Assembly: GCA_051294375.1 (NCBI GenBank)
Contig: CM119271.1
Location: 10,910,338-10,974,337, forward strand
Direction of reading: 5' to 3'
Length of the DNA: 64,000 bases
DNA from: Paraspadella gotoi
Taxonomy: Eukaryota > Chaetognatha
The notes beneath the pieces are model-generated. The model worked only from the letters and a program-made list of their open reading frames with translations. It was not told where the DNA came from and did not search any database. Position numbers and translations under genes: made by a program. Shown here in pieces: positions 29,961 through 41,050 of the stretch; the first letter of the stretch is position 1; each line of letters begins with the position of its first letter.

Positions 29961-32900
29961 GTTGAATCGGTTGGCGTGGAAAACTTCACTTCTGTTGTCA
30001 ACGGAGCGAGATCTTCCTGATACGAGTCTGATACGATACAGTGGGAATCGATCGTAAAATTGAACGCTCTCTTTGTTTTAATTAGAATGTACAGAAAATG
30101 TTTGCCTCTCAGGATTAGTATTGTCAGTAATTAATAAATTGTTAGGGCTTCTTCTTCCTTTGTTAGTTCTGAGTTAATTCTTTACATATTTCAACTCAAC
30201 TTCAATCTTTTACTCAATCAGTAAAAGTAGTCTCATAACTTTCTCNNNNNNNNNNNNNNNNNNNNNNNNNNNNNNNNNNNNNNNNNNNNNNNNNNNNNNN
30301 NNNNNNNNNNNNNNNNNNNNNNNNNNNNNNNNNNNNNNNNNNNNNNNNNNNNNNNNNNNNNNNNNNNNNNNNNNNNNNNNNNNNNNNNNNNNNNNNNNNN
30401 NNNNNNNNNNNNNNNNNNNNNNNNNNNNNNNNNNNNNNNNNNNNNNNNNNNNNNNNNNNNNNNNNNNNNNNNNTCTCTCCATCATCATCACCGCATACTC
30501 CAATCTCTTTACCCCATCATTTCCGCATCCCCAACTTTCCCCATCTTTTTCCCTTTCGATGTCTCGATGCCAGAGCAGACGTCATATTCCAGACTTTGGA
30601 AAAAAAGGTTTAATTGTTCTCGAGGAATCGTGGTTGTTGTTGTTGTTGTGATTTTTGTTGTTGTTGTTATCCTTGTTATCTCATCGATCGAATTTCCAAG
30701 AGGCTCACTGTTGTTGTTGTTGATGATGTTCTTATTGTCTTCATTGACGTCATTGTTGTCTTACCCGTCATGGTGATCGNNNNNNNNNNNNNNNNNNNNN
30801 NNNNNNNNNNNNNNNNNNNNNNNNNNNNNNNNNNNNNNNNNNNNNNNNNNNNNNNNNNNNNNNNNNNNNNNNNNNNNNNNNNNNNNNNNNNNNNNNNNNN
30901 NNNNNNNNNNNNNNNNNNNNNNNNNNNNNNNNNNNNNNNNNNNNNNNNNNNNNNNNNNNNNNNNNNNNNNNNNNNNNNNNNNNNNNNNNNNNNNNNNNNN
31001 NNNNNNNNNNNNNNNNNNNNNNNNNNNNNNNNNNNNNNNNNNNNNNNNNNNNNNNNNNNNNNNNNNNNNNNNNNNNNNNNNNNNNNNNNNNNNNNNNNNN
31101 NNNNNNNNNNNNNNNNNNNNNNNNNNNNNNNNNNNNNNNNNNNNNNNNNNNNNNNNNNNNNNNNNNNNNNNNNNNNNNNNNNNNNNNNNNNNNNNNNNNN
31201 NNNNNNNNNNNNNNNNNNNNNNNNNNNNNNNNNNNNNNNNNNNNNNNNNNNNNNNNNNNNNNNNNNNNNNNNNNNNNNNNNNNNNNNNNNNNNNNNNNNN
31301 NNNNNNNNNNNNNNNNNNNNNNNNNNNNNNNNNNNNNNNNNNNNNNNNNNNNNNNNNNNNNNNNNNNNNNNNNNNNNNNNNNNNNNNNNNNNNNNNNNNN
31401 NNNNNNNNNNNCGAGTGTCTCTCTCTCTATCTCACCCCTCTTTCCATTCATCCGCGTGGCTTTGTGCCATTTCGTTATCATAACGCGCCTCGTGGCAAAA
31501 CGCCACGCGAACCGCTTTTTTTCGTCGATGCCAATTCGCCGCCCATTTTTTTCTATCTCTCCTCAAAACTCTCTCTCTCTCTCTATTTCTCGTATCGAGG
31601 TATCAACAACTTTTTATCTGCTACTTTGAGCCAAATTACGTTGCTCTTTTATTCGAAGAAGGAAAACCGGGAACTTCAATTTCCAGATGTCGCTCCGACT
31701 GAACAACTGTATTTTTAAAGCATTATGCTAATTTTTTTGATAGATATGAATGAAATATATTTTTTGTTGATTAAATTAGTATAAATAATATGAAAATTAT
31801 CCACTTGTTTTATAACTTTCTTCAGGTTAAGACTTCCAAACTTTTTACAAGATAGTAATGTAGCTAAACCTTACTAATTATGAGCACTTTTGTAGAGTAA
31901 ATTAGTTTAAACATTCTTACTTTTTTTTTATCAACTTACTAAATAAGCTTTTATGATAAAATTTATATTAATCTATTTATAAATAAAATTTAAAAAAGTG
32001 AAATAGATAAAATGAAAGACAGACAGATCGACCAAAGTCCTACTTATATAGAGTTTCTCCGCAAGTAACTAAAAACTTTTAAAAAACACGCGAGAGAATA
32101 TTTGTAGAGGTCGACCGAACGCCGATAAAAAGTAGATCCGATAAGAATCCTAATCCCTTTTAATATCATTTCCTTCTTCTCTCTCTCCCTCACTCCCTCT
32201 CCCTCTCTCTTTTTCTCTCTCCCCCTCTCCTTCTTGGTTTTATTCTGGGAGGAAAGTGGGGGAGGAGGGAGACAAGTGTTTACTCCCGGAAACTTTTCCC
32301 CGTCTCACTTTCGTCTCTAATCGTCCGTTACAAAGTCGTGAAAAAATTCCGCCCCGACTTTGATGGAATTACGTTTTCCATTTATCCAAGAGTACTCGTC
32401 CTCTCTTCGAGAGTCAAGGACGTATCCGTCTCTCTCTCTCTCTCTCTCTCTCTCTCTNNNNNNNNNNNNNNNNNNNNNNNNNNNNNNNNNNNNNNNNNNN
32501 NNNNNNNNNNNNNNNNNNNNNNNNNNNNNNNNNNNNNNNNNNNNNNNNNNNNNNNNNNNNNNNNNNNNNNNNNNNNNNNNNNNNNNNNNNNNNNNNNNNN
32601 NNNNNNNNNNNNNNNNNNNNNNNNNNNNNNNNNNNNNNNNNNNNNNNNNNNNNNNNNNNNNNNNNNNNNNCATTAGTGGAGCCTAAGAATCAAGGATCGA
32701 GCAACGAGTTTCTTCATCTCCAGCGGTTCACTTCGAACATGTTTCGTAGAAACAGATAGAGACAGAGTCACACAGACGTGGGGGGGACAGACAATAAAAC
32801 AGTGAAGCCGAGAGAAAGAGAGAGAGAGAGACAAATATTGACAGAAAGAGTTGGAACGAGAAATTAAACGTCGAGACTCCGTATCTCTTTTTTTTTAANN

Positions 32901-33277
32901 NNNNNNNNNNNNNNNNNNNNNNNNNNNNNNNNNNNNNNNNNNNNNNNNNNNNNNNNNNNNNNNNNNNNNNNNNNNNNNNNNNNNNNNNNNNNNNNNNNNN
33001 NNNNNNNNNNNNNNNNNNNNNNNNNNNNNNNNNNNNNNNNNNNNNNNNNNNNNNNNNNTAAAGAGAGAGCGAGACGCCAAACGCCATAAACGAAAACCAC
33101 GGGATTTATATTCAGTGAAAAAAAAGTGTTCATATCATCAAAAAGCGATTTCGCCTGATGGCGCCTGATTCCGCAACCGTCTCCTTCTATCTCCTTCCTC
33201 CTCCTCTTCCTCCTCCTCCTCTTCCTCCCCCTTATCTTGGTCCCTTCCTCTCCCTTGGTCACCGAAAGCCGACCATC
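29961..33277. other. Low-complexity part of copy A with four gaps
   Basis: AT-rich and CT-rich DNA. A (GTT)n tract lies at 30,630-30,725 with a CRE palindrome at 30,745-30,752 that is lost in the second copy. N gaps at 30,246-30,473, 30,780-31,411, 32,458-32,670 and 32,899-33,058 all begin or end in (CT)n or (AG)n. (CCT)n lies at 33,195-33,232. No gene is supported; frames spanning gaps are artefacts. Confidence 0.7.
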
Positions 33278-33545
33278 CGGTGGTGCGGACTTACTTTGGC
33301 TCTTTTTTCCGAGAGTGTACCATTTTTGAATTTAATTTTAACCTTAATATTTAACCTCAATATATTTTTCAACAAATAAACCGATCCCTAACCCTAACCT
33401 AACCTTAACTAACCTTAAATATAACTTAATCCCTTAACCTTAACTTTTAACCTTAACTTTAACTAAAAAAAAAAATTAACCTCATTCCAAATTTAGGGGT
33501 GCGTTCTCTGAAAATAAGGCCAAAAAAGGGGCGTCACTGCCGCTT
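33278..33545. mobile_element. TTAACC-rich MITE-like element
   Basis: About 270 bp. The left edge (GGCTCTTTTTTCCGAGAGTG) and the reverse complement of the right edge (GGCCTTATTTTCAGAGAACG) align as imperfect terminal inverted repeats of about 45 bp. The core consists of CCCTAACC, CCTAACC and CCTTAACTAACC blocks. The same edges occur at 26,745 and 27,680. No transposase is present. The second copy is 49,915-50,150. Confidence 0.55.
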
Positions 33546-34119
33546 CTAAGATAAAAATTCGGCGCTCCTTGTCCAAAGATCGAAAAATGAGTAATCGGAA
33601 TTTTTTTGTTAATATCTAAAATTTATTTCGCAGCTAATTCCGCAAATTTCAGTCGGTTTACGCAATTCTTAATCCATCAAAGAGAATAAGGAATATCGCT
33701 TCTCACTCGCTCACACCGTGGCATCGCCGTTTGTTGACAATTTTAAAACCGGAATTTCATATTTTACCGTCTTAGTTACTCTTGTATTTCTCGAGAGTTT
33801 TCGTTGACATAGCAACTGCTGTACTCGCTCCGTGCTTATTTTTTACTCACTTTTTTCCGTTCACATCGTTTTCGAATATAATCAATTGTTGAGAAACTCG
33901 TGTCATTTTCTTAAAATTCTAAAAAAATCTCTCTTCAGGCAACGCAAAATAAGCGAGCTATATTTAGATTTTATTCCTTAGTTGTGTAACTCATCACTCG
34001 AACAAGAGTCGAAACATGTCTGTTTATATTAAATAAAATCGTTGAAGTACAAATCTAAACTTTGTTTTCGCCAAATACCAAAACACAACGAAACGAAAGG
34101 AATACCACAATATAGTATA
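33546..34119. other. AT-rich DNA with Penelope-type motif
   Basis: Mostly unremarkable AT-rich sequence. It contains the degenerate hammerhead-like motif at 33,989-34,022. Nothing else is recognised. Confidence 0.5.
33989..34022 (+). ncRNA. Degenerate hammerhead-like motif
   Basis: The order CTCATCA, stem ACTC/GAGT around GAACAA, then C-GAAAC and ATGTC mirrors a Penelope-type hammerhead (CTGATGA, stem II, GAAA, ACATGT, GTC). Both conserved Gs of the first core box are C here, so it cannot be active as read. The GAAACATGTC block after a perfect short stem makes a relic plausible. The second copy near 50,550-50,585 keeps the same pattern. Confidence 0.3.
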
Positions 34120-34862
34120 AACAAGTTTGAGCAAACAATGTCGGATCTGCCCACGATCATTATCGGTAATTAAATAATTAATAAATTAATAATTAATTAA
34201 TTCAAGTTAATTAATTAATTAGTCAACTAAATAATTAACTTGATCCAAAATATTTGTTTTGATTGGATTAATTGACTGATTAATTAATAATTGATTAATT
34301 AAATGAGTAATTGATTAATTAGCTGATTAATTATTTGATTAATTTATACATCTTGCATTTACATTTAATATAAAAAGAAAAAGAAGCATTTCCATTTAAA
34401 CTTATTTCCACTCAAACGATTCCATCGAAACTTTATTTCCAGCTTAATCACACACTTTCCTACCCACATACAAAATTTCAGGTCAATTGCCCCATCCACT
34501 CATGAGTAATTGGTGTTCAAATAACAAAATATATTTTTTTGTTTTTTCCATTTAAACTCCTTTCCACTCGGACGATTCCATCGAAACTTCATATCCAGCT
34601 TAATCACACACTTCCCCAATCACATACAAAATTGCATTCCAATCCATCCATCCAATTACGAGTAATTAGAATTTTTTATTAAGGTGGGATGGACGGACAG
34701 ATAGATTGATGGACGGACATCGTTTTTTTTTGTGCATAATTTATCATAATTCGATGTTCTGATATGAAATAAGTTAATGCCCAACAAGATTGAGGGGGTG
34801 GACCGACGGACCGACAAAGTGAATTATAGAGTCTGGATCTGCTTATAAGCAGATTCGACTAA
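34120..34862 (+). mobile_element. Helentron/HINE-type non-autonomous element H1
   Basis: The 5' end is ACAAGTTTGAGCAAACAAT followed by GTCGGATCTGC. The 3' end has the hairpin GGATCTGCTTATAAGCAGATTC (34,835-34,856) and then GACTAA. The subterminal GTCGGATCTGC is an exact inverted repeat of GCAGATCCGAC found at the 3' end of sister copies. Inside are a TTAATTAA-rich part (34,165-34,345), two tandem units of about 150 bp (TTTCCACTCnnACGATTCC type) and GGAC/GACC-rich short repeats. Subterminal inverted repeats, a 3' hairpin before CTRR and internal tandem units are known features of Helentron-derived HINEs, including the mollusc pearl elements. No Rep-helicase is present. Confidence 0.65.
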
Positions 34863-34939
34863 AAAAAATCCATTTATTATCGAATTATCGAATTACGGAC
34901 GGCCTCACTTTATACAGGATTCGTTAATGTTAATGTTTA

Positions 34940-35558
34940 TTAAGGCGTAGTAAAATTCTTAAATTTAACTTTAATTAAAATTTGATAAAAGTGAGGAACG
35001 AACAACATTATACTAATACATTTATGTAATAAAAAATTTATAATAGATTTTACAATTTACGCAGTAGGCCATATTTTTACTAGTACTAAACAAATAAATG
35101 TTTAAAATTTCAAAACAGTTTTTTCTAAGATTTTTTTTGCAGATTTGGATTCGTCATAAAAGTTAATAAAAAGAAATATAACTCTTTTATAAAAATTCCT
35201 CCATTAAGTGGGTCAAAAATTAGAAAATCTATATTTTAAGCTGAAAATTAATTTTTTATATATTAAATATTTTTTTTTTTAATTTTTAACCCACTTAATG
35301 AAAGAATTTTTAAAAATGAGTTATATTTTTTTTCTATCAACTTTTGACGAGGAATTCCCAAATCTGCAATCAAAATTAAAAAAAACCTATTTTGAAATTT
35401 TTCGATTTTATAGGATAGTACTATATATTGAATATAGCCTACTGCGAAAATTAAAAAAACATAAAATTAATTTTTTTTACAAATTAATGTTCACTGATGG
35501 TATGTTGTTTCATAATTAACTTTTAGAATTTTTGTACGTAACTTTCACTACGGCTTAA
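34940..35558. mobile_element. Fold-back MITE with TTAA ends
   Basis: The 619-bp element lies between TTAA copies (34,940-34,943 and 35,555-35,558). The whole left half is an imperfect inverted repeat of the right half. The termini GGCGTAGTAAAA and GCCGTAGTGAAA correspond, CGCAGTAGGCCATAT pairs with CGCAGTAGGCTATAT, and GACCCACTTAATGG-type blocks meet at the centre near 35,250. Arms are about 300 bp. TTAA duplication is typical of piggyBac-type insertion, but the termini do not start CCC, so the superfamily is open. It could make a long hairpin RNA. Other copies: 1-120 (end only) and 51,439-52,010. Confidence 0.7.
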
Positions 35559-35577
35559 TGTTTATAATGCAGCATAC

Positions 35578-35799
35578 GATCGTCGGCGTCGCCTGATCGC
35601 ACGAAATGCGCGTCTGCTGCCCGACCCGCGCGATCGAACAGGCGGTTGCTGCGGGGGCGGGGGAAGATGAGCGAAGAAATCTTAACGAAGGAGAACAAAA
35701 CGAGGATTAGCGACGATTCGACAAAGTTGATGGGCTCATCCTCTTTCTACTTTGAGTATACAGTTGAAAGTTCACCGGACTCGAATGACAAATAAACTG
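35578..35799 (+). CDS. Coding-like ORF beside an LTR-like segment
   Basis: A frame is open from just after a TAA near 35,577 to the TAA at 35,797-35,799, about 73 codons. The last 43 codons begin with an ATG at about 35,668 and are clearly protein-like (acidic and serine-rich, with an FYFEY stretch). The first part is R/A-rich and CpG-rich. The B copy (52,018-52,220) is broken by indels. No family is recognised. It may be the tail of a retroelement protein or a small host exon. Confidence 0.35.
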
Positions 35800-35825
35800 A
35801 AAAATTGTGAATTAACAATGACATT

Positions 35826-36115
35826 GTAACGACGAAGGTGACCCCAGCCGGTCACTTTGTCGTATGGTCGCGAGAGAAGCCGGTTACTAACTCTTTCTCT
35901 TTTCTCTCTTCTTCCCTCTCTCTTTCTCCTCTTCCTTAATCAGGGCCGCGCTCTCTAAGTCACTCTCATCTCAATATCATGTAAATTGAACGTCTCTCTG
36001 ATCTGTGATTTTAACCTGCAATAAACCTTGTTTTATGTACCTCATCAACATTCGGCTCAAGCGAATTCTCACCCACATGATCGAAGCATAACTGTGAAAG
36101 AATCGTTTGTGCATT
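35826..36115 (+). mobile_element. LTR-like segment (uncertain)
   Basis: It starts TGTAACGACGAAGG, contains a CT-rich part, and has a polyadenylation signal (CAATAAACC near 36,018) followed by a T/G-rich run, an arrangement common in gypsy-type LTRs. The right end, target duplication, primer-binding site and polypurine tract were not found. Offered only as a possibility. Confidence 0.25.
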
Positions 36116-36565
36116 CGCGTTCGTCATTTAAGTTCAAACATTGGGATACTTGTATTAATTTGACCGTAATACGTTATAATGAATTACTACGTACATGTTA
36201 CTATATGTGTGGAAATTTGAAGTCCTGAAGAGAACAACAAAACGTGAAAACGTGAGGATATGATATTAGAAAACGAGGAAGAGAGAGCAAAGAAGATAAG
36301 AGTAATTAAGTACTTTGTGAGTGAGCGCAGGAGAGGAGACATGAGAGAGAAAACTGAGTTAACAGCGAATAGTAGGAAGTGATAGGATTAAGATTGATCA
36401 CGAATATTTTTATATTAAATTTTTTTTTTCAAGGCGCTTGTTTACGGATCTTATAGATATAACTTTACTAAAAACGCATTCACGATCAAATCCACGCGGT
36501 CCTTTTCCCTTATAACAAACTTAAACCAAAAGTGGATCAAAGGTGGTAAGGCGGCGTCGCAAAAT

Positions 36566-36719
36566 ATGAATTGGCAATACCACACGACTATTTTAAAACG
36601 TGTTTTGATCTTGTCTCTGTCTTGGGCATATTTATGTTTCCAAAAGCCGATGACTTAGAGAAAGAGCCGTCGAATCGTCCTCAGGAATTTCTAAAAGATA
36701 GATGATATCGTGCCCATCG
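36566..36719 (+). pseudogene. Exon 1 of secreted Cys-rich gene, damaged copy A
   Basis: This aligns with the intact exon at 43,906-44,032 but carries about ten small insertions (for example AATTGGCAATACC for GGCAACACA, and extra bases before the donor), so no reading frame survives. The changes are mostly single-base insertions, as expected for base-calling error rather than gene decay. The intron (about 340 bp) and the exon 2 copy follow at 37,061. Confidence 0.65.
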
Positions 36720-37060
36720 TATAGGTATAGTCAGCAAACAGAACCCAACTAGAACATTTTGTAAATTTGAATGATTTTTTTTCTTTCAGAGTCATTGAAG
36801 TTAAATAAAGACAAATAAAACAAAACAAAACTTGTTTTTTACCAATCGTTCGTGGGGAATTACTTACCGTGGGAAAAAAAATGACTATCACCATTCAAAT
36901 TCCTTTAATGATAGACCCTTAAGCTTATGATATCATCCCCTTTAATCTTTAATGATAGCGCTAGTCGCTTCGTCTTAAATGGAATCAGTTTCGTTTCCCT
37001 CAAGAGCCAAACCTCTCCTCTTATTTCTTCTGGTCTCTGACGATGATCATTTTTTTGTAG

Positions 37061-37234
37061 AAACCTATCACGAGCGCTGCGGTACCTCACGGGGACTGCG
37101 TAGAGTTTCCGTACGCTTCTGTGGTCGTTTCGGTTATTGGACTTCTTGCGGCGAGGTTTCAGGGGAAGATTGAGGACGATCTTATGCCAGACGGAAGTCA
37201 ACTGCAAGATTTCAGATTATATAATTACACTTAG
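37061..37234 (+). pseudogene. Exon 2 of secreted Cys-rich gene, damaged copy A
   Basis: The acceptor TTTTTTTGTAG ends at 37,060. The exon aligns with the intact 53,312-53,490 but lacks single bases at about six positions (in homopolymer or CG contexts), and a GGTAGT is GGTCGT, so the frame is lost and three cysteines with it. Likely a consensus error in this copy. Confidence 0.7.
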
Positions 37235-38103
37235 ACTTATGCTTGTTTGTAATTCAAAGTAGAAATGGAGCACTTGGGAACATAAATTTTACTTGAGTGA
37301 ACAAACCAAGGATATTTAGATGTGAGATCGTATGATTAAGGATGATTAAGGGCACTTTTTTCCATCCGATGCCCCTTGCTGCGGCCTCCTGAAGGCAGCG
37401 GACTCAAACACATGCACAAAACTAACCCTAAACACTTAAATCTTTAATTTGATTTTAACCTCTAATCTTAAATAACTAGTCCTTAACCTAAATCCTAACC
37501 CTAAATTACAAACTTAACTAACTTAAAAAAGTATATGTGTCGACTAAAGTTCGGTTTTTCATCCTCATCTTCACAAAACTATTTATCTTTATTTCTCTTT
37601 ATGTATGTAAAAAAATAAGAATTTGATTTTCTCGTGTGTGTTAAGAGGAAAGGTCATTCAGCATAAACAATACATTAATCATTGATGTGTTAGAGCTAAT
37701 ATTCGAGAAATACATTATAGTCATCTGTAATCACAAAGAAATAAGTTCTTATTTATTTGTGTCATTCTGTTTTCAATAATTTTTTTTAAATGGGTAAATA
37801 ACAAAATTGTTAAGTTTAAATGGGTAAGCACATTTTTTAAAGATTTGTTTTTCAATCTGGTTGTTAAAAATTCTAAGGTAAGAAGTTAAAACACGGTATG
37901 GATAGTTTAGAAGGGAGAATTAACCGTTAATCTCGGTTATCTGTTGTTTTCCAGTCATGAACAAAATCTTCAGTTAAATGGATGGTAAAGAAATTCGAGC
38001 TACAATGAATCTACAGCTGAATTTGAGAAGTTGAGCCTAAACGACTGCAATAATATTGAATTAAAAAATTTGATCAGCAATCTAAAAAAAATTTGTTAAA
38101 AAT
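37235..38103. other. AT-rich DNA with TTAACC-rich block
   Basis: Positions 37,345-37,520 contain AACCCTAAAC and CCTTAACC-type blocks after a CTGCGGCC-rich patch, duplicated at 53,605-53,800. The rest is AT-rich with no gene. Confidence 0.5.
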
Positions 38104-39193
38104 GTCGTCGGTCCGCCCTCAATATTGTCGGGCACATAACTTATATCATGTCAGAAATCGAATTATGATAAATTATGCAAAAAAAATATTGTCCGTCCGT
38201 CCGTTGTCTGCCTGTCCGTCCGTCCGTCCTCCTCCGTCCGCCCACCTTAGGCAAAACACAATTTACGTGTTGATGGATGGGAATGAAATTTGTGTGTGGT
38301 AGGAAGGTGGATTGAGCTGTATATGAAGTTTCGATGGAATCGTGCGAGTGAAATGAGTTTAAATGGAAAAATAAAAATAATAAATTTCACTATTTGACAC
38401 TAATTACTCAAGAGTGGATGGGGCGATTGGCTTGAAATTTTGTATTTGGTAGGAGAAAGTGTGTGTGAGCAGATTTCAAGTTTCGTTGGAATCATTTTTG
38501 AGGGAATGATTTAAATGGAAAAAAACAAAAACCTGTTTCACAACTTTGATTAGCTTCTTTTTCCTTTTATATTAAATGTATATGCAGGATGTATTAATAA
38601 ATCAATAATTAATCATTAATTAATCAATTAGTAAATAATTAATCAATAATTAATTAATTACTCAATTCAATCGTCCATCCGTCCCACCTTAGCAAAAGCT
38701 CCAATAACTCGTGATTGGCTGGTTGGATTGGGAATAAAAAATTTTGTGTGTTTGGATAGGAAAAGTGTTGATAAAGCTGGATATAAGTTTCGATGGAATC
38801 GTGTGAGTGGAATTAGTTTAAATGGAAAAAACATAAGTGCATTTACTAAAATCTTTTTACTTTATTTTTACCAATAAATATTCTAATTAATCATAATGGA
38901 GGATAGATTGAGTTGAAATTTTGTTGTGGGTAGGAAATGTGTGACGAAGCTTGATATAAGTTTCAGGTGGAAACGTACAGTGGAAATGAGTTTAATAAAA
39001 AATATATGAGCACATTTACTTGAATCTTTTTAATTTATTTTAACCCATTGATAGATTGAGATGAATTTTGTGAGCCGGTAGGAAAGTGAGTGAAGAAGCT
39101 AGATATAAGTTTTGACGGAATGCAAAGTTGAAAAAATGATGCAAGTTAAAAAAAATCTTTAAAAGCATAAGGATCGTGCAATTGCCAATAAAA

Positions 39194-39227
<34 letters not shown>

Positions 39228-39512
39228 GAGAGAGAAAGAGAGAGAGTGAGAGAGAGAGAAAGAGTGAGAGAGAGAGAGAGAGAGAGAGGAGACATAAAAT
39301 AAAATAGAGATATTTTTTGTTTTGATAAAATGTAAACAAAAACTTTAATAACTGTCCTGACTCAATTTAAGGACATTGATGATGACAAACTGAATATAAA
39401 TTATAATTCATTATTAAAATTAATTAATCAATTAATTAATCTATTAATTAATTAATTAATCTATTAATTAATTAATTATCGTAGGCAGATCCGACATTGT
39501 TGCTCAACTTGT
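38104..39512 (-). mobile_element. HINE-type composite element H3
   Basis: Same family as H1, in the opposite orientation. The 5' end is at 39,512 (reverse complement of ACAAGTT..GTCGGATCTGC). The 3' hairpin is missing: the copy starts inside GTCGGTCCGCC at 38,104. It holds five diverged tandem units of about 145 bp (GGATGGATnGATTGnnnTGAAATTTTGT type, then GTTTCGATGGAATCG and TGAGTTTAAATGGAAAA). A TTAATTAA-rich block in the middle (38,600-38,665) suggests two elements fused or nested. An (AG)n tract lies at 39,193-39,290. The near-twin is 54,356-55,778. Confidence 0.6.
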
Positions 39513-39649
39513 TAGAATTATACTTGAAAATTTTTTGATTTAAAAACAACGTAATTAATTCTTTGCTTGGAACATATTTCTCTCGTCGGTAACTTGGGTA
39601 TTAGGATAAGGCGAAGTAAAAATATCCCCTTGTTACGCTAATTTTTTTT

Positions 39650-40411
39650 TTAGTGGATCTGCTTTCAGCAGATCCCAACTCTATAATTCACTTGTCGGTC
39701 CGTCGGTCCGCCACTCAATCTTGTCGGGCATTCACTTATATCATTCAGAACATCGAATTATGATAAAATTATGCAAAAAAAATGATGTCCGTTCGTCCGT
39801 CCGTCCGCCCATCCTTACCTAGCAAAAAAACACAATTACTCGTGATGGATGGATGGATTGGAATGAAATTTTGTGTTTTTTGGTAGGGAAGTGTGTGATT
39901 AAGCTGGATATGAAGTTTCGATGGAATCGTCCGGTGGAAATGAGTTTAAATGGAAAATTTTTTTAACTATTTGAACACCAAATTACTCATGAGTCGATGG
40001 GGCGATTGACTTGAAATTTTTTCATTTGGGTAGAAAACTGTGTGATTAAACTGGAAATAAGTTTCGATGGAATCGTTTGAGTGGAAATGGTTTAATAAAA
40101 AAACAAGAATCTGTTTCACTAATTGATTATTTCTTTTTCTTTTTATTTTAATGTAAATGCAAGATGTATTAATAATCAAATAATTAATCAGTTAATTAAT
40201 CAATTAGTCAATTAAATTAATCAATAATTAATTAATCATTTCAATTAATCAATCAAACGAACATTTCGTATAAATTAATTAAATTCCTAATTAATTAAAT
40301 AATTAACTTGAATAAATTATTATTAATTAATTAAATAATTACTTGAATTAATTATTAATTAATTACCGATAATGATCGTGGGCAGATCCGACATTGTTTG
40401 CTCAAACTTGT
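39650..40411 (-). mobile_element. HINE-type element H2
   Basis: Full-length and inverted relative to H1. The 3' end is at 39,650 (TTAGT then the perfect hairpin GGATCTGCT..AGCAGATCC at 39,655-39,675). The 5' end is at 40,411. There are two internal units of about 145 bp and a TTAATTAA-rich 5' part. Twin at 55,916-56,692. Confidence 0.65.
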
Positions 40412-40735
40412 TTTTTTCAAATCAACAAGTTATATAAATTTAAAACACAAACACTCGTTTTCAATTTTACTTTTAAACCGCAATGGTGACATTTAAATAG
40501 TTTTGATAACATTTTCATTAAGTGATTTTTAAAAGAATATTACATTTATTAGCTAGTAAGTCCATCTTTGAAATTAGATTGCTGAAATACTTTTTAACAT
40601 TTAAGCATGAAAGCGTAAGTTCTTGCACGTAATTCAAAGGATATTTCGTTGTATAGAAGAAAAATAACCAAACTGCGTTTTTATCTAAATAAATTTACTA
40701 TTTGAATGAATTGTGTAGCAGTAAAACTTTGGTAA
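40412..40735. other. AT-rich intergenic DNA
   Basis: Nothing recognised; repeated at 56,693-57,010. Confidence 0.5.
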
Positions 40736-41023
40736 TTACGCTAACGAAAATGTACAACCAATATAAAAAATTATCCAATCATTTGATAAATGAGCTATCT
40801 TGAGTATCTTGACCCTGACTTTGGACAGGCTTTGTGGTTTAAGGCCTCCATCACTCTTACAAGATAATGACGACTTAATGACGTAGCTGGTCCCCTCCGA
40901 GCTTTGAATCAGGACAATCTTACAATCTGCTTCCCTATGTATCATTTTATAACAGTACAGTGCGGCAAAATCCGGCCCGGCGTTACAGTACAGTATCCTT
41001 ATCCTTTTCCCGTCTCTTCTCAT
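40736..41023 (-). other. Dispersed coding-like fragment (minus strand)
   Basis: A minus-strand frame of 95 codons is open here but not in the twin at 57,020-57,300, because of indels. The stretch around 40,800-40,850 matches 24,690-24,765 in nucleotide and in protein reading (QSLxKVRxK). It is a shared dispersed sequence, perhaps an old transposon, with no family recognised. Confidence 0.3.
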
Positions 41024-41050
41024 CGATGAACCTTTTTTTTTTGTTTATTT

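Noticed and set aside
30614-31483. 289-codon frame and its minus-strand mirror
   Set aside because: They span a 632-N gap; the flanks are (GTT)n and (CT)n.
32730-32765. Hammerhead motif at CGAACATGTTTCG
   Set aside because: ACATGTTTC is present, but neither strand has a core CTGATGA-like box or a stem II next to it.
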